Part shown: positions 51,810 through 60,129 of the stretch, one piece after another
Layout of the letters: each line of letters opens with the position of its first letter
Position numbering within the stretch: position 1 is the first letter of the stretch
Source of the DNA: Sediminihabitans luteus
Lineage (GTDB): Bacteria > Actinomycetota > Actinomycetes > Actinomycetales > Cellulomonadaceae
Assembly: GCF_002797595.1 (NCBI RefSeq)
Contig: NZ_PGFE01000001.1
Coordinates: forward strand, 124,001 to 188,000
DNA length: 64,000 nt
Direction of reading: 5' to 3'
Position numbers and translations under genes: made by a program
The notes under the pieces: model-generated
Told to the model about the DNA's origin: nothing
Databases searched by the model: none
The model's input: the letters and a program-made list of their open reading frames with translations, nothing else

Positions 51810-51829
51810 CGGGTGCGAGAGTGGGGGGC

Positions 51830-52384
51830 GTGAGCATCCCCACCGTCCCCGACCCGTCCGACCCCGCCGGGCCCCGGCCGCGGCACCTGCAGCCCGGCGA
51901 CGGCTGGGTCGAGTGCGTGTGCGGACGCCGGCACTGGGGCCTGCACGGCGCGGCCGGCCTGCTGCTGGGTCGGCTCGACGACGCGGGCCGGCTCGAGGTC
52001 GTGCTGCAGCACCGTGCGCCGTGGTCGGACCAGGGCGGCACCTGGGGCGTCCCCGGCGGCGCGGTCGCGCCCGACGAGACTGCGACGCAGGGCGCGCTGC
52101 GCGAGACCTCCGAGGAGGCCGGCGTCGACCCGGACGACGTCGTGCCGTTCGCCGAGCACCTGCTCGACCACGGCCCCTGGCGCTACACGACCGTGCTCGC
52201 CACGGTCCGCCCCGGGGCGCTGGTCCTCCCCCGCCCGGCCGACGCCGAGAGCGTCGACGTGCGCTGGGTGGCCGCGGACGACGTCACCGCCCTCCCGCTG
52301 CTGCCCGCGTTCGCGCAGGCCTGGCCGGGGCTCCGCGAACGGCTCGAGGCCGCCACCCGCCCCTCCCCACCGCCGACCGCGTGA
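51830..52384 (+). CDS. NUDIX hydrolase
   Basis: A 184-residue protein. The Nudix box reads GAVAPDETATQGALRETSEEAGV near residue 82 (G-x5-E-x7-RE-x2-EE-x-G; quoted as GAVAPDE and RETSEEAGV). An N-terminal WVECVCGRRHWG segment with Cys and His precedes the domain, and the C-terminus is normal. It hydrolyses a nucleoside diphosphate linked to another group; the substrate is unknown. GTG after GGGGGGC, 20 bases past accA. Its last codons form the left arm of a long inverted repeat. Confidence 0.88.
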   Translation: MSIPTVPDPSDPAGPRPRHLQPGDGWVECVCGRRHWGLHGAAGLLLGRLDDAGRLEVVLQHRAPWSDQGGTWGVPGGAVAPDETATQGALRETSEEAGVDPDDVVPFAEHLLDHGPWRYTTVLATVRPGALVLPRPADAESVDVRWVAADDVTALPLLPAFAQAWPGLRERLEAATRPSPPPTA

Positions 52385-52438
52385 TCCGTCACGGATCTGG
52401 CCGCGAAAGCGTGACGGATCGCACGGTCGGCGGTGGGG
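52365..52438. repeat. 28-bp inverted repeat at the NUDIX 3' end
   Basis: Arms 52365-52392 and 52411-52438 match in 26 of 28 positions, with an 18-base loop. The left arm includes the last codons and stop of the NUDIX gene. The RNA would fold into a very stable hairpin and may act as a terminator or protect the 3' end; there is no U-tract. Confidence 0.8.
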
Positions 52439-52463
52439 TGGACGCGCCTGAGAGACTGGGGCC

Positions 52464-52961
52464 ATGCGCATCCAGATCACCGCGGTCGAGGCCGCCCAGC
52501 TCGCGACCGCCGCCGACGCCCTCCCCCCGGGCGTGACCCGCCTGACCGGCAGCGGCCCTGCCGTGCGCGCCGAGATCGACCTGCGCGAGATCCCGGACGC
52601 CCCTGCGGGCCTGCGGTTCGCGGCGCGGCTGCTGCCGGTCGTGCACGCGACGCTCGGATTCGTGTCGTACGACAACGGGCACGCCGTGGTCCAGGTCGCG
52701 GTCGACGCCGCCGGCCTGCCCGCCGAGAAGCTCATCGGCTGGGCCCTGCCGCCGCTCGACAAGGCGCTCGTCAAGCAGGGGCTGCCGCGCGGCCTCGTGC
52801 GGCTCGCGACCGGCCCGGGCACCCGGGTCACGGTCGACGTGCGCGCGGCGCTGGCCGCGAAGGTGCCCGGCGTGACGGTCACGAGCGTGACCTACGACGA
52901 CGGCATCTTCACGGTCGACGCGTCGGTCGACGCCAAGGCCGTCGCGCTGCGCCCCCGCTGA
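52464..52961 (+). CDS. Unknown protein, 165 residues
   Basis: A soluble protein starting MRIQITAVEAAQLATAADALP that I do not recognise. It is mostly alternating beta/alpha with no cysteines, no signal and no membrane segment. Segments such as LRFAARLLPVVHATLGFVSY and KLIGWALPPLDKALVKQG look amphipathic, and the C-terminus is beta-rich (VTVDVRAALAAKVPGVTVTSV). ATG preceded by GGGGCC. It stands between the NUDIX hairpin and the convergent lpdA gene, 17 bp from the latter's stop. Confidence 0.75.
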   Translation: MRIQITAVEAAQLATAADALPPGVTRLTGSGPAVRAEIDLREIPDAPAGLRFAARLLPVVHATLGFVSYDNGHAVVQVAVDAAGLPAEKLIGWALPPLDKALVKQGLPRGLVRLATGPGTRVTVDVRAALAAKVPGVTVTSVTYDDGIFTVDASVDAKAVALRPR

Positions 52962-52978
52962 CGACCGGGGCGCCCCGG

Positions 52979-54412
52979 TCAGCCGTGCCGGTGGTGCAGC
53001 ATGCGCGCGACCTCGGCGATCGACCCGCTGAGCGACGGGTAGATCGTGAACGCCTCGGCGACGTCGTCGACGGTGAGCCGGTGCGACACCGCGAGCGTGA
53101 TCGGGAAGATCAGCTCGCTCGCGCGCGGCGCCACGACGACGCCGCCGAGCACCACGCCGGCCTCCGGGTGGGCGAACAGCTTGACGAACCCGTCGCGCAT
53201 GCCGAGCATCTTGGCGCGCGGGTTGCGCGCGAGCGGCAGCGTCGCGGTCACGTACTTCGACGACTGCGCCTTGAGCTGCTCCTCCGAGTACCCGACGGTC
53301 GCGATCTCGGGTGCGGTGAAGATGTTCGCGGCGACGTTGCGCAGGGTGATCGGGCTGACGGCGTCGCCGAGCGCGTGCGACATCGCGACGCGGCCCTGCA
53401 TCGCGGCGACCGACGCGAGGGGCAGCACCCCCGTGCAGTCGCCGGCCGCGTACACGCCGCGCGCGGTGGTGCGCGAGACCTTGTCGACCACGACGTGCCC
53501 GCTCGGCGAGAGCTGCACCCCGGCCTCCTCGAGGCCGAGCCCCTGCGTCGAGGGGATCGACCCGACCGCGAACAGCACGTGCGAGCCCTCGACGACGCGC
53601 CCGTCGGCGAGCGTGACCGCGACGCCGTCGGCGGTGCGGACCGCGCCCTCGGCGCGCGAGCGCGACACGACGTTCATGCCGCGTGCACGGAACACGCCCT
53701 CCAGGAGCTCGGCCGCGTCGGCGTCCTCGCCCGGGAGCACCCGGTCGCGGCTCGAGACGAGCGTGACGGTGCTGCCGAGCGCGTTGTACGCGCCCGCGAA
53801 CTCGGCGCCGGTGACGCCCGACCCGACCACGATCAGGTGCTTGGGCAGCTCGGTGAGCTCGTAGAGCTGGGTCCAGGTGAAGATCCGCTCGCCGTCGGGC
53901 ACGGCCGTCGGCAGCACCCGCGGCGTGGTGCCGAGCGCGAGCAGGACGACGTGGGCGTCGATCCGCTCCTCGCCGGCGGCCGTGGTCACGACCACGGTCG
54001 AGGGCCCGTCGAGACGTCCGTCGCCGATGACGACGCGCACGCCCTCACGCTCGAGGCGCCCGCGGATGTCCGCGGACTGCGCCGTGGCGAGCGCGCGCAC
54101 GCGGGTGTTGACGGCGTCGAGGTCGACCACGTGCTCGGCCCCGGCACCGGCCTCGGTGACCTGCGCGGCGGCCGCCGGCCGGATCCCGAGGTCCGGGCCG
54201 AGCTCGGCGTTCGTCATCCAGTCGGCGGTCGCGATGAGCGTCTTGGAGGGCACGACGTCGGTCAGCACCGCGGCGCCACCGAGACCGTTGCGCTCGACCA
54301 CGGTCACGTCGGCACCGAGGCGCCGCGCGACGAGCGCGGCCTCGTACCCGCCGGGACCACCCCCGATGACGACGACGTTGCCGGACTGCATGGGTGGGGT
54401 CTCGATGCTCAC
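52979..54412 (-). CDS. lpdA: NAD(P)H-quinone reductase LpdA-like flavoprotein
   Basis: A 477-residue FAD protein of the disulfide-reductase fold. VVVIGGGPGGYEAALVARRLGADVTVVE binds FAD, and LIVVGSGVTGAEFAGAY binds NAD(P). ARGVYAAGDCTG closes the FAD site. The redox CxxxxC pair is missing: GLGGAAVLTDVVPSK replaces it, as in mycobacterial LpdA (Rv3303c), which reduces quinones instead of disulfides. The dimerisation domain is at residues about 350-477. The start is uncertain: GTG at 54412 with GGAGGG very close, or ATG at 54421. Confidence 0.9.
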   Translation of the reverse strand: MSIETPPMQSGNVVVIGGGPGGYEAALVARRLGADVTVVERNGLGGAAVLTDVVPSKTLIATADWMTNAELGPDLGIRPAAAAQVTEAGAGAEHVVDLDAVNTRVRALATAQSADIRGRLEREGVRVVIGDGRLDGPSTVVVTTAAGEERIDAHVVLLALGTTPRVLPTAVPDGERIFTWTQLYELTELPKHLIVVGSGVTGAEFAGAYNALGSTVTLVSSRDRVLPGEDADAAELLEGVFRARGMNVVSRSRAEGAVRTADGVAVTLADGRVVEGSHVLFAVGSIPSTQGLGLEEAGVQLSPSGHVVVDKVSRTTARGVYAAGDCTGVLPLASVAAMQGRVAMSHALGDAVSPITLRNVAANIFTAPEIATVGYSEEQLKAQSSKYVTATLPLARNPRAKMLGMRDGFVKLFAHPEAGVVLGGVVVAPRASELIFPITLAVSHRLTVDDVAEAFTIYPSLSGSIAEVARMLHHRHG

Positions 54413-54460
54413 GCCCTCCATTGTGTCAGCATTCGGACAGCCGGACCGCAGCCGAGCGAC

Positions 54461-54466
54461 TAGCCT
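54461..54466 (+). promoter_or_regulatory. Predicted -10 box for the purine nucleoside phosphorylase gene
   Basis: TAGCCT is followed by seven bases (CGGGAGC) and ATG at 54474. Confidence 0.45.
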
Positions 54467-54473
54467 CGGGAGC

Positions 54474-55322
54474 ATGACCACGACGCACGACTCCGACGCC
54501 CTGGACGACCCGACGACCGACCCCTTCGTCGTCGCCCGGGAGGCCGCCGCGCACATCGCCGCCACGAGCGGCATCGAGCACCACGACCTCGCCCTCGTCC
54601 TCGGCTCCGGGTGGGGCGCGGCCGCCGACCTTCTGGGCGAGACGGTCGCCGAGATCCCGACGCACGAGATCCCGGGCTTCTCGCGCCCGGCGGTCGCGGG
54701 GCACGGCTCGACGACGCGGTCGATCCGGGTCGAGCGGCCCGACGGCCAGGTGCGACACGCGCTCGTGCTCGGCTCGCGCACCCACCTGTACGAGGGCCGC
54801 GGCGTGCGGCGCGTGGTGCACGGCGTGCGCACGGCCGCCGCGGCGGGCTGCGAGACCGTGATCCTGACCAACGGCTGCGGGGGCCTGCACCCGTCGTGGA
54901 AGGCCGGCACGCCCGTGCTGATCCGCGACCACGTGAACCTCACCGCGACGTCCCCGCTCGAGGGCGCGACCTTCGTCGACCTGACGGACCTCTACACGCC
55001 GCGGCTGCGCGAGCTCGCGCGCTCGGTCGACGACACGCTCGCCGAGGGCGTGTACGCCCAGTTCCCCGGGCCCCACTACGAGACCCCGGCCGAGGTCCGC
55101 ATGGCCGGGTTCCTCGGCGCCGACCTCGTGGGCATGTCCACGACGCTCGAGGCGATCGCCGCCCGCCACGCGGGCCTCGACGTGCTCGGCATCTCGCTCG
55201 TCACCAACCTCGCGGCAGGGATCAGCGTGACCCCCCTGTCGCACGCCGAGGTCATCGAGGCGGGCCAGGCCGCCGGGCCCCGGATCAGCGCCCTGCTCGC
55301 CTCGATCGCCCGGCTGGTGTGA
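54474..55322 (+). CDS. Purine-nucleoside phosphorylase
   Basis: A 282-residue trimeric-type PNP that splits purine nucleosides with phosphate. LALVLGSGWGAAADLL binds phosphate, PAVAGHGSTTRSI follows, VLGSRTHLYEGRGVRRVVHGVR is the family signature region, ILTNGCGGLHPSWKAGTPVLI comes next, and GMSTTLEAIAARHAGLDVLGISLVTNLAAG (cited as GMSTTLEAIAARH and SLVTNLAAG) ends the core. The ATG lies seven bases after TAGCCT. The next gene, a phosphosugar mutase, starts one base after its stop, linking ribose-1-phosphate production to its isomerisation. Confidence 0.93.
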   Translation: MTTTHDSDALDDPTTDPFVVAREAAAHIAATSGIEHHDLALVLGSGWGAAADLLGETVAEIPTHEIPGFSRPAVAGHGSTTRSIRVERPDGQVRHALVLGSRTHLYEGRGVRRVVHGVRTAAAAGCETVILTNGCGGLHPSWKAGTPVLIRDHVNLTATSPLEGATFVDLTDLYTPRLRELARSVDDTLAEGVYAQFPGPHYETPAEVRMAGFLGADLVGMSTTLEAIAARHAGLDVLGISLVTNLAAGISVTPLSHAEVIEAGQAAGPRISALLASIARLV

Positions 55323-55323
55323 C

Positions 55324-57141
55324 ATGACCCGAACGCCCCCCGTCTACACGTACGACGCCGACGACCCGTCCTACCGCGCAGACACCGCGGTCACGGAGGT
55401 CGACGACCTCCTGGCCCGCGTCGAGGCGTGGGTCGCGGGCGACGTCGACCCCGACGACCAGGCCGAGCTGCGCACGCTCCTCGAGCAGGCGCGACGCACC
55501 GACGTGCGGTCCCAGGACGCCCGCGCCGCCGTGCTCGACGAGCTCCGCGACCGGTTCGCGGGCGACCTCGCGTTCGGCACCGCGGGTCTGCGCGGGCGCA
55601 TGGCCGCCGGGCCGCACCGGATGAACCGCGCGGTCGTGACCCGTGCGGCGGCCGGACTGGGCGCGTTCCTCCACGACGAGGTCGGGCCAGGGGCGCGCGT
55701 CGTCGTCGGATACGACGCCCGGCACCGCTCGGAGCGGTTCGCGCTCGACACCGCCGAGGTCCTGACGGCCGCGGGCGCGCAGGTGCTGCTCATGCCCAAG
55801 GCCTGGCCCACGCCGGTGCTCGCGTTCGCGGTGCGGCACCTTGACGCCGACGCGGGCGTCATGGTCACCGCGAGCCACAACCCGCCCGCGGACAACGGCT
55901 ACAAGGTCTACCTCGGCGGCCGCGTCGTGACCGACGCGGGCCAGGGCGCGCAGATCGTGCCCCCGTTCGACGCGTCGATCGCGGCGGCGATCGACGCGGC
56001 TCCCCCGGCCGCGGACGTCGCGCGCGCGCCGTCCGGCTGGACGGTGCTCGACCGCAGCGTCGCGCGGGCCTACCTCGACACCCTGGGTCGTTGGGCCGAC
56101 GACGGCCCGCGGCGTCTGCGCATCGTCACGACCGCGCTGCACGGCGTGGGTGGCGCGATGCTCTCGCGCGCCCTGGGCGAGGCCGGGTTCCGGGACGTCG
56201 TACCCGTCGAGGAGCAGTTCGCCCCCGACCCGACGTTCGGGTCGGTCGCGTTCCCCAACCCGGAGGAGCCGGGCGCGATCGACATGGCGCTCGCGCTCGC
56301 GCAGGACGCGGGTGCGGACCTCGTGATCGCGAACGACCCGGACGCCGACCGCTGCGCCGTCGCGGTGCTCGACCCGAGCGTCGGCACCCACCAGGGTGCG
56401 GAGACCGCGCGCAGCAACGGCTGGCGCATGCTGCACGGCGACGAGGTCGGCGCGCTCCTGGGCGAGGAGGTCGCGGCCTCGGCGCCCCCGGGGTCGGTGC
56501 TCGCGAGCTCGATCGTCTCGTCCCGGCTGCTCGCCCGGGTGGCCGCGGCGCACGGGCTCGAGCACCGCACGACGCTGACGGGGTTCAAGTGGATCTCGCG
56601 CGTCGACGGGCTGGTCTACGGGTACGAGGAGGCGCTCGGCTACTGCGTCGACCCCGCGACGGTGCGCGACAAGGACGGCATCAGCGCCGCCGTCGTCGTC
56701 GCCCGGCTCGCGGCACGGCTGCACGCCGAGGGCCGCACGCTCCTGGACGCGCTCGACGACCTCGCGCGCACGCACGGCCTGCACCTGACCGACCAGGTCT
56801 CCGCCCGGTTCAGCGACCTGTCCGAGATCCCGGCGACCATGGAGCGCCTGCGCGCCCGCCCGCCGCGCGTCCTGGGCGGCATCGGGGTGCGCGACGTCGT
56901 CGACCTCTCGCGCGGGCAGGGCGGCCTGCCGCCCACCGACGGCGTGCTGCTGCGCGCGGACGACGACACCCGGGTGATCGTCCGCCCGAGCGGGACCGAG
57001 CCCAAGGTCAAGTGCTACCTCGAGGTCGTCGTACCCGTGGACGCCGACGCGTCGCACGACGCGGTCGTGGGAGCACGCGTGCGCGCCCGTGCGCACCTCG
57101 ACGCGGTCGCCGCGGACGTGCGCCGGGCGCTCGGCCTCTGA
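55324..57141 (+). CDS. Phospho-sugar mutase (phosphopento/glucomutase family)
   Basis: A 605-residue alpha-D-phosphohexomutase superfamily enzyme. FGTAGLRGRMAAGPHRMN is near residue 85. VMVTASHNPPADNGYKVY carries the catalytic phosphoserine, IANDPDADRCAVAV the metal loop, TGFKWISR the sugar loop, and VRPSGTEPKVKCYLEV the phosphate-binding loop. This long, TGFKWI-containing type includes phosphopentomutases of the PGM2 kind. Being co-transcribed with PNP, interconversion of ribose-1- and ribose-5-phosphate is the likely role. A bidirectional terminator follows. Confidence 0.92.
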   Translation: MTRTPPVYTYDADDPSYRADTAVTEVDDLLARVEAWVAGDVDPDDQAELRTLLEQARRTDVRSQDARAAVLDELRDRFAGDLAFGTAGLRGRMAAGPHRMNRAVVTRAAAGLGAFLHDEVGPGARVVVGYDARHRSERFALDTAEVLTAAGAQVLLMPKAWPTPVLAFAVRHLDADAGVMVTASHNPPADNGYKVYLGGRVVTDAGQGAQIVPPFDASIAAAIDAAPPAADVARAPSGWTVLDRSVARAYLDTLGRWADDGPRRLRIVTTALHGVGGAMLSRALGEAGFRDVVPVEEQFAPDPTFGSVAFPNPEEPGAIDMALALAQDAGADLVIANDPDADRCAVAVLDPSVGTHQGAETARSNGWRMLHGDEVGALLGEEVAASAPPGSVLASSIVSSRLLARVAAAHGLEHRTTLTGFKWISRVDGLVYGYEEALGYCVDPATVRDKDGISAAVVVARLAARLHAEGRTLLDALDDLARTHGLHLTDQVSARFSDLSEIPATMERLRARPPRVLGGIGVRDVVDLSRGQGGLPPTDGVLLRADDDTRVIVRPSGTEPKVKCYLEVVVPVDADASHDAVVGARVRARAHLDAVAADVRRALGL

Positions 57142-57208
57142 GAGCCGCCCGGCACCGCCGGGCTGGGGCACAGTCGGGCTGGGAACCGCCGGGCTGGGGC
57201 ACGGCCGC

Positions 57209-57244
57209 GAGCGGGGCTTCCCGGAATCCCGGGACGCCCCGCTC
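57209..57244. terminator. Bidirectional terminator between convergent operons
   Basis: GAGCGGGGC and GCCCCGCTC with an inner TCCCGG/CCGGGA pairing form a long hairpin between the mutase and siderophore-interacting genes. Just before it, CCGCCGGGCTGGGGCAC occurs twice (near 57157 and 57187). Confidence 0.8.
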
Positions 57245-57247
57245 GAC

Positions 57248-58090
57248 TCAGACGCGCGTGAGCGTCGCGTCGTCCTGCTCGAGCGACGCCTGCCAGTCGC
57301 GCTTCTCGGCCCGCCAGCCCTCGTCGTCGCGGCCGAGCCGCCAGTAGCCCGAGACCGAGGCGTCGGCGCCGAGCAGCCCGTCCGTGCGCAGCGCTCGGCG
57401 GATGGTGCGCACCGCGCCCGCCTCGCCGTGCAGGAACACCTGCGGGACGCCGCGCTCGGCCGCGAGCGCGCCGAGGCCGAGCCGTGCGACCGCCTCGACG
57501 AGCGCGACGCCCGGCGTCGGGCTGCTCGCGGCCGTGCGGTGCGCCCAGACGACCTCCAGCTCGCCCGACGACGCGAGGGCCTGCTCGTCGGACGCGTCGC
57601 CCACCTCGACGACCGCCAGGACCCGCGCCCCCGCGGGCACGCGGGACGCGGCCACCGCGAGCGCGGGCAGCGCCGAGTCGTCGCCCACGAGCAGGTGCCA
57701 CGGCGCGTCGGACGACGGGTCGTACGTCCCGCCCGGACCACGCAGGTCGATCGTGTCACCCGGCCGGGCGGCGTCCGCCCACGGCCCGGCCAGGCCCTCG
57801 TCCCCGTGCACCACGAAGTCGATCGTGAGCTCACGGGCCTCCGCGTCCCAGTCGCGCACGGTGTACGTGCGCATCACGGGGCGCGCCTCGGCACCGCTCG
57901 TGCCGAACAGCAGCTTGACGTACGCGTCCGCGCAGGTCGGCGCGAACCCGTCGAGGCCGTCGCCGCCGAGCACCAGGCGCACCATGTGCGGGGTGAGCCG
58001 CCGGGTGCGGCGCACGGTGACCGTGCGGGTCGTGCTGCCGCGCGGCGCGCGCTCGCCCGCCGCGACCGCGGCCCCGGGCACCGCTGCCAT
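57248..58090 (-). CDS. Siderophore-interacting protein (ferric reductase)
   Basis: A 280-residue flavoprotein that uses NAD(P)H to release iron from siderophores in the cytoplasm. RLTPHMVRLVLGGDGLDGF opens the FAD domain, and MRTYTVRDWD binds flavin. FVVHGDEGLAGPWADAARPGDTIDLRGPGG follows (cited as GLAGPWA and RPGDTIDLRGPGG). WHLLVGDDSALPALA and VFLHGEAGAVRTIRRAL form the SIP reductase half, ending in GYWRLGRDDEG. The ATG overlaps the deoC stop (TGATG). Its place in a nucleoside operon has no obvious reason. Confidence 0.92.
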   Translation of the reverse strand: MAAVPGAAVAAGERAPRGSTTRTVTVRRTRRLTPHMVRLVLGGDGLDGFAPTCADAYVKLLFGTSGAEARPVMRTYTVRDWDAEARELTIDFVVHGDEGLAGPWADAARPGDTIDLRGPGGTYDPSSDAPWHLLVGDDSALPALAVAASRVPAGARVLAVVEVGDASDEQALASSGELEVVWAHRTAASSPTPGVALVEAVARLGLGALAAERGVPQVFLHGEAGAVRTIRRALRTDGLLGADASVSGYWRLGRDDEGWRAEKRDWQASLEQDDATLTRV

Positions 58091-58818
58091 CAGTAGCCCG
58101 CCCCGCCCTCGCTGCGCGCGCCGGCGCCCTCGTCGAACCCGGCGAGCACCGCGGCGGTGCCCGAGAGCCCGAGGCGGGTCGCGCCGTGCTCGACCATCGC
58201 GAGCGCGTCGGCGAGCGTGCGGACGCCGCCCGAGGCCTTGACCCCGAGCCGGCCGCCCACGGTCTCCGACATGAGGGACACGGCGTGCGTGCTCGCGCCG
58301 CCGGCCGGGTGGAACCCGGTCGAGGTCTTGACGAAGTCGGCGCCCGCGCCGACCGCGGCACGGCAGGCCTCGACGATCTCGTGGTCGTCGAGGGCGGCCG
58401 ACTCGATGATGACCTTGAGGACCTTGCCGTCCGGCACCGAGGCGCGCACGGCCTCGATGTCGGCCGCGACGTAGTCCCACGACCCTTCCTTGGCGGCACC
58501 GAGGTTGATGACCATGTCGACCTCGTCGGCGCCCGCGGCGATCGAGCGCTCGGCCTCGAAGGCCTTGACGTCGCTGTGGTGCTTGCCCGACGGGAAGCCG
58601 CACACGGTCGCCACGGCGAGGCCGCGCTCGCGCGTGGCCGCGGCGTCGAGCGGCAGCATCGACGGCGACACGCACACCGAGAACACGCCGAGCCCGACGC
58701 CCTCCTCGACGAGCGCCGCGACGTCGGCGGCCGTCGCCTCGGGCTTGAGCAGGGTGTGGTCGACGAGTCGGGCGAGCGCGGCGCGGTCGAGCGGCGCGTG
58801 CGCGGAGGTGGCGCTCAC
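58090..58818 (-). CDS. deoC: Deoxyribose-phosphate aldolase
   Basis: A 242-residue class I aldolase that cleaves 2-deoxyribose-5-phosphate to acetaldehyde and glyceraldehyde-3-phosphate. [11 protein letters not shown] opens it, [24 protein letters not shown] and [11 protein letters not shown] follow, then [13 protein letters not shown] with the Schiff-base lysine and [13 protein letters not shown]. It consumes deoxyribose phosphate made by DeoA and a mutase. The GTG overlaps the add stop (GTGA). A Gly/Glu/Arg-rich C-terminal tail ends it. Confidence 0.95.
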   Translation of the reverse strand: MSATSAHAPLDRAALARLVDHTLLKPEATAADVAALVEEGVGLGVFSVCVSPSMLPLDAAATRERGLAVATVCGFPSGKHHSDVKAFEAERSIAAGADEVDMVINLGAAKEGSWDYVAADIEAVRASVPDGKVLKVIIESAALDDHEIVEACRAAVGAGADFVKTSTGFHPAGGASTHAVSLMSETVGGRLGVKASGGVRTLADALAMVEHGATRLGLSGTAAVLAGFDEGAGARSEGGAGY

Positions 58819-59912
58819 AGCTGGGCTCCTTCGATCTTCTGGTACCCGGGCAGGATCACGTCGTCGACGAGCGCGCGACGCTCGTCGTGGTGGACGAACG
58901 CGCTCCAGGCCGCGGTGATCGTGACGTCGGCGAGGTCGTCGATCGTCCATCCGGCCTCGTGCACGAGACGCGTCATCTCGTTCGTCATCGACGTGCGCGA
59001 CATGAGGCGGTTGTCGGTGTTGAGCGTGACCGCGAAGTCGAGCTCCTTGAGCCGCGTGATCGGGTGGTCGCGGATCGTCTCGGCGACGCCGGTCTGCAGG
59101 TTGGAGCACGGGCACAGCTCGAGCGTGACCTGGTGGTCGCGCACCCAGTGCGCGAGGCGCCCGAACGTCGCGGTGCCGGCCTCGGCGTCGAACGCGATGT
59201 CCTCGACGATGCGCGCGCCGTGGCCCAGGCGGTCGGCCTGCCCCAGGTGCACGGCCTCGCGGATCGACTCGACGCCTGCGGCCTCACCCGCGTGGATCGT
59301 GGTCGGGAAGTCGTTCTCGGCGAGGTAGCGCCAGATCTCCGGGTGGCGGGACGGCGGGAACCCGTCCTCGGCCCCGGCGATGTCGAAGCCCACCACGCCG
59401 TTGTCGCGGTTCGCGACCGCGAGCTCGGCGATCTCCTGCCACCGGTCGGCGTGCCGCATGGCGGTGACGAGCTGGCCCACGCGGATCGTGCGGCCCTGCT
59501 CGGCGGCGAGCGCGGTGCCCTCGACGATCCCGGCCTGCACGGCGTCGACCGTCTCCTGGAGGCTCAGGCCGCGGGTCAGGTGCTGCTCGGGCGCCCAGCG
59601 CTGCTCGGCGTACACGACGCCGTCGGCCGCGAGGTCGAGCACGGCCTCGCGCGCGACACGACGCAGCGCGTCGGCGGTCTGCATGACCGCGATCGTGTGG
59701 TCGAACGTCTCGAGGTACCGCACGAGCGACCCCGAGTCGGCGGCGTCCTCGAACCAGTCGGCGAGCGCCGCGGAGTCCTGGGTGGGCAGCTCGTGGCCGG
59801 CGTCGGCCGCGAGCTCGATCACGGTCTGGGGTCGCAGGCCGCCGTCGAGGTGGTCGTGCAGCAGGACCTTGGGCAGCTCGGCGATGTGGGCCTCGAGCTC
59901 GGTGGGTGTCAT
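58815..59912 (-). CDS. add: Adenosine deaminase
   Basis: A 365-residue zinc enzyme converting adenosine to inosine. [12 protein letters not shown] carries the HxH zinc pair, [13 protein letters not shown] the third His and catalytic Glu, [11 protein letters not shown] follows, and [12 protein letters not shown] holds the last ligand region (TDN instead of the common TDDP, as in other actinobacterial members). A GTG at 59921 is in frame but overlaps the TAGCGT box, so I chose the ATG seven bases after it. Together with PNP it feeds purine salvage; followed by deoC. Confidence 0.93.
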   Translation of the reverse strand: MTPTELEAHIAELPKVLLHDHLDGGLRPQTVIELAADAGHELPTQDSAALADWFEDAADSGSLVRYLETFDHTIAVMQTADALRRVAREAVLDLAADGVVYAEQRWAPEQHLTRGLSLQETVDAVQAGIVEGTALAAEQGRTIRVGQLVTAMRHADRWQEIAELAVANRDNGVVGFDIAGAEDGFPPSRHPEIWRYLAENDFPTTIHAGEAAGVESIREAVHLGQADRLGHGARIVEDIAFDAEAGTATFGRLAHWVRDHQVTLELCPCSNLQTGVAETIRDHPITRLKELDFAVTLNTDNRLMSRTSMTNEMTRLVHEAGWTIDDLADVTITAAWSAFVHHDERRALVDDVILPGYQKIEGAQL

Positions 59913-59919
59913 GGGGTCC

Positions 59920-59925
59920 ACGCTA
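59920..59925 (-). promoter_or_regulatory. Predicted -10 box for add
   Basis: TAGCGT (minus strand) with seven bases to the ATG at 59912; it lies at the very end of the small upstream gene. Confidence 0.5.
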
Positions 59926-60129
59926 CCGGGGCGGCGCGTCGTCCGGGTCCTCCTCGGGCACCTCGGCGGCCTGCTCGACGACGTCGGCCTCGTCGGCGAG
60001 CCCGTCGAGGTCGGGGCGGGGTTCGTCGGGTCGGTGCTCGAGCGGGTCGCGCGCCGCGTCGACGACGCGGTCGTCGGGGGGCGTGAGCCCCGCGTCGTGG
60101 AACGACTCCTCGCCAGGGACGGTGCTCAT
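59923..60129 (-). CDS. Small acidic protein of unknown function
   Basis: A 68-residue, Asp/Glu/Pro-rich protein (DPLEHRPDEPRPDLDGLADEADVVEQ, quoted here as DPLEHRPDEP and DEADVVEQ) with no hydrophobic core, probably disordered. The ATG has GAGGAG at five bases, a strong site, and overlaps the stop of the upstream peptidase-like gene (ATGA). This supports it being real and translated with that gene. Function unknown; it could be a partner or substrate of the upstream product. Confidence 0.65.
   Translation of the reverse strand: MSTVPGEESFHDAGLTPPDDRVVDAARDPLEHRPDEPRPDLDGLADEADVVEQAAEVPEEDPDDAPPR

Noticed and set aside
52979-54412. Dihydrolipoamide dehydrogenase
   Set aside because: The redox-active cysteine pair is absent, so a quinone reductase like mycobacterial LpdA fits better.
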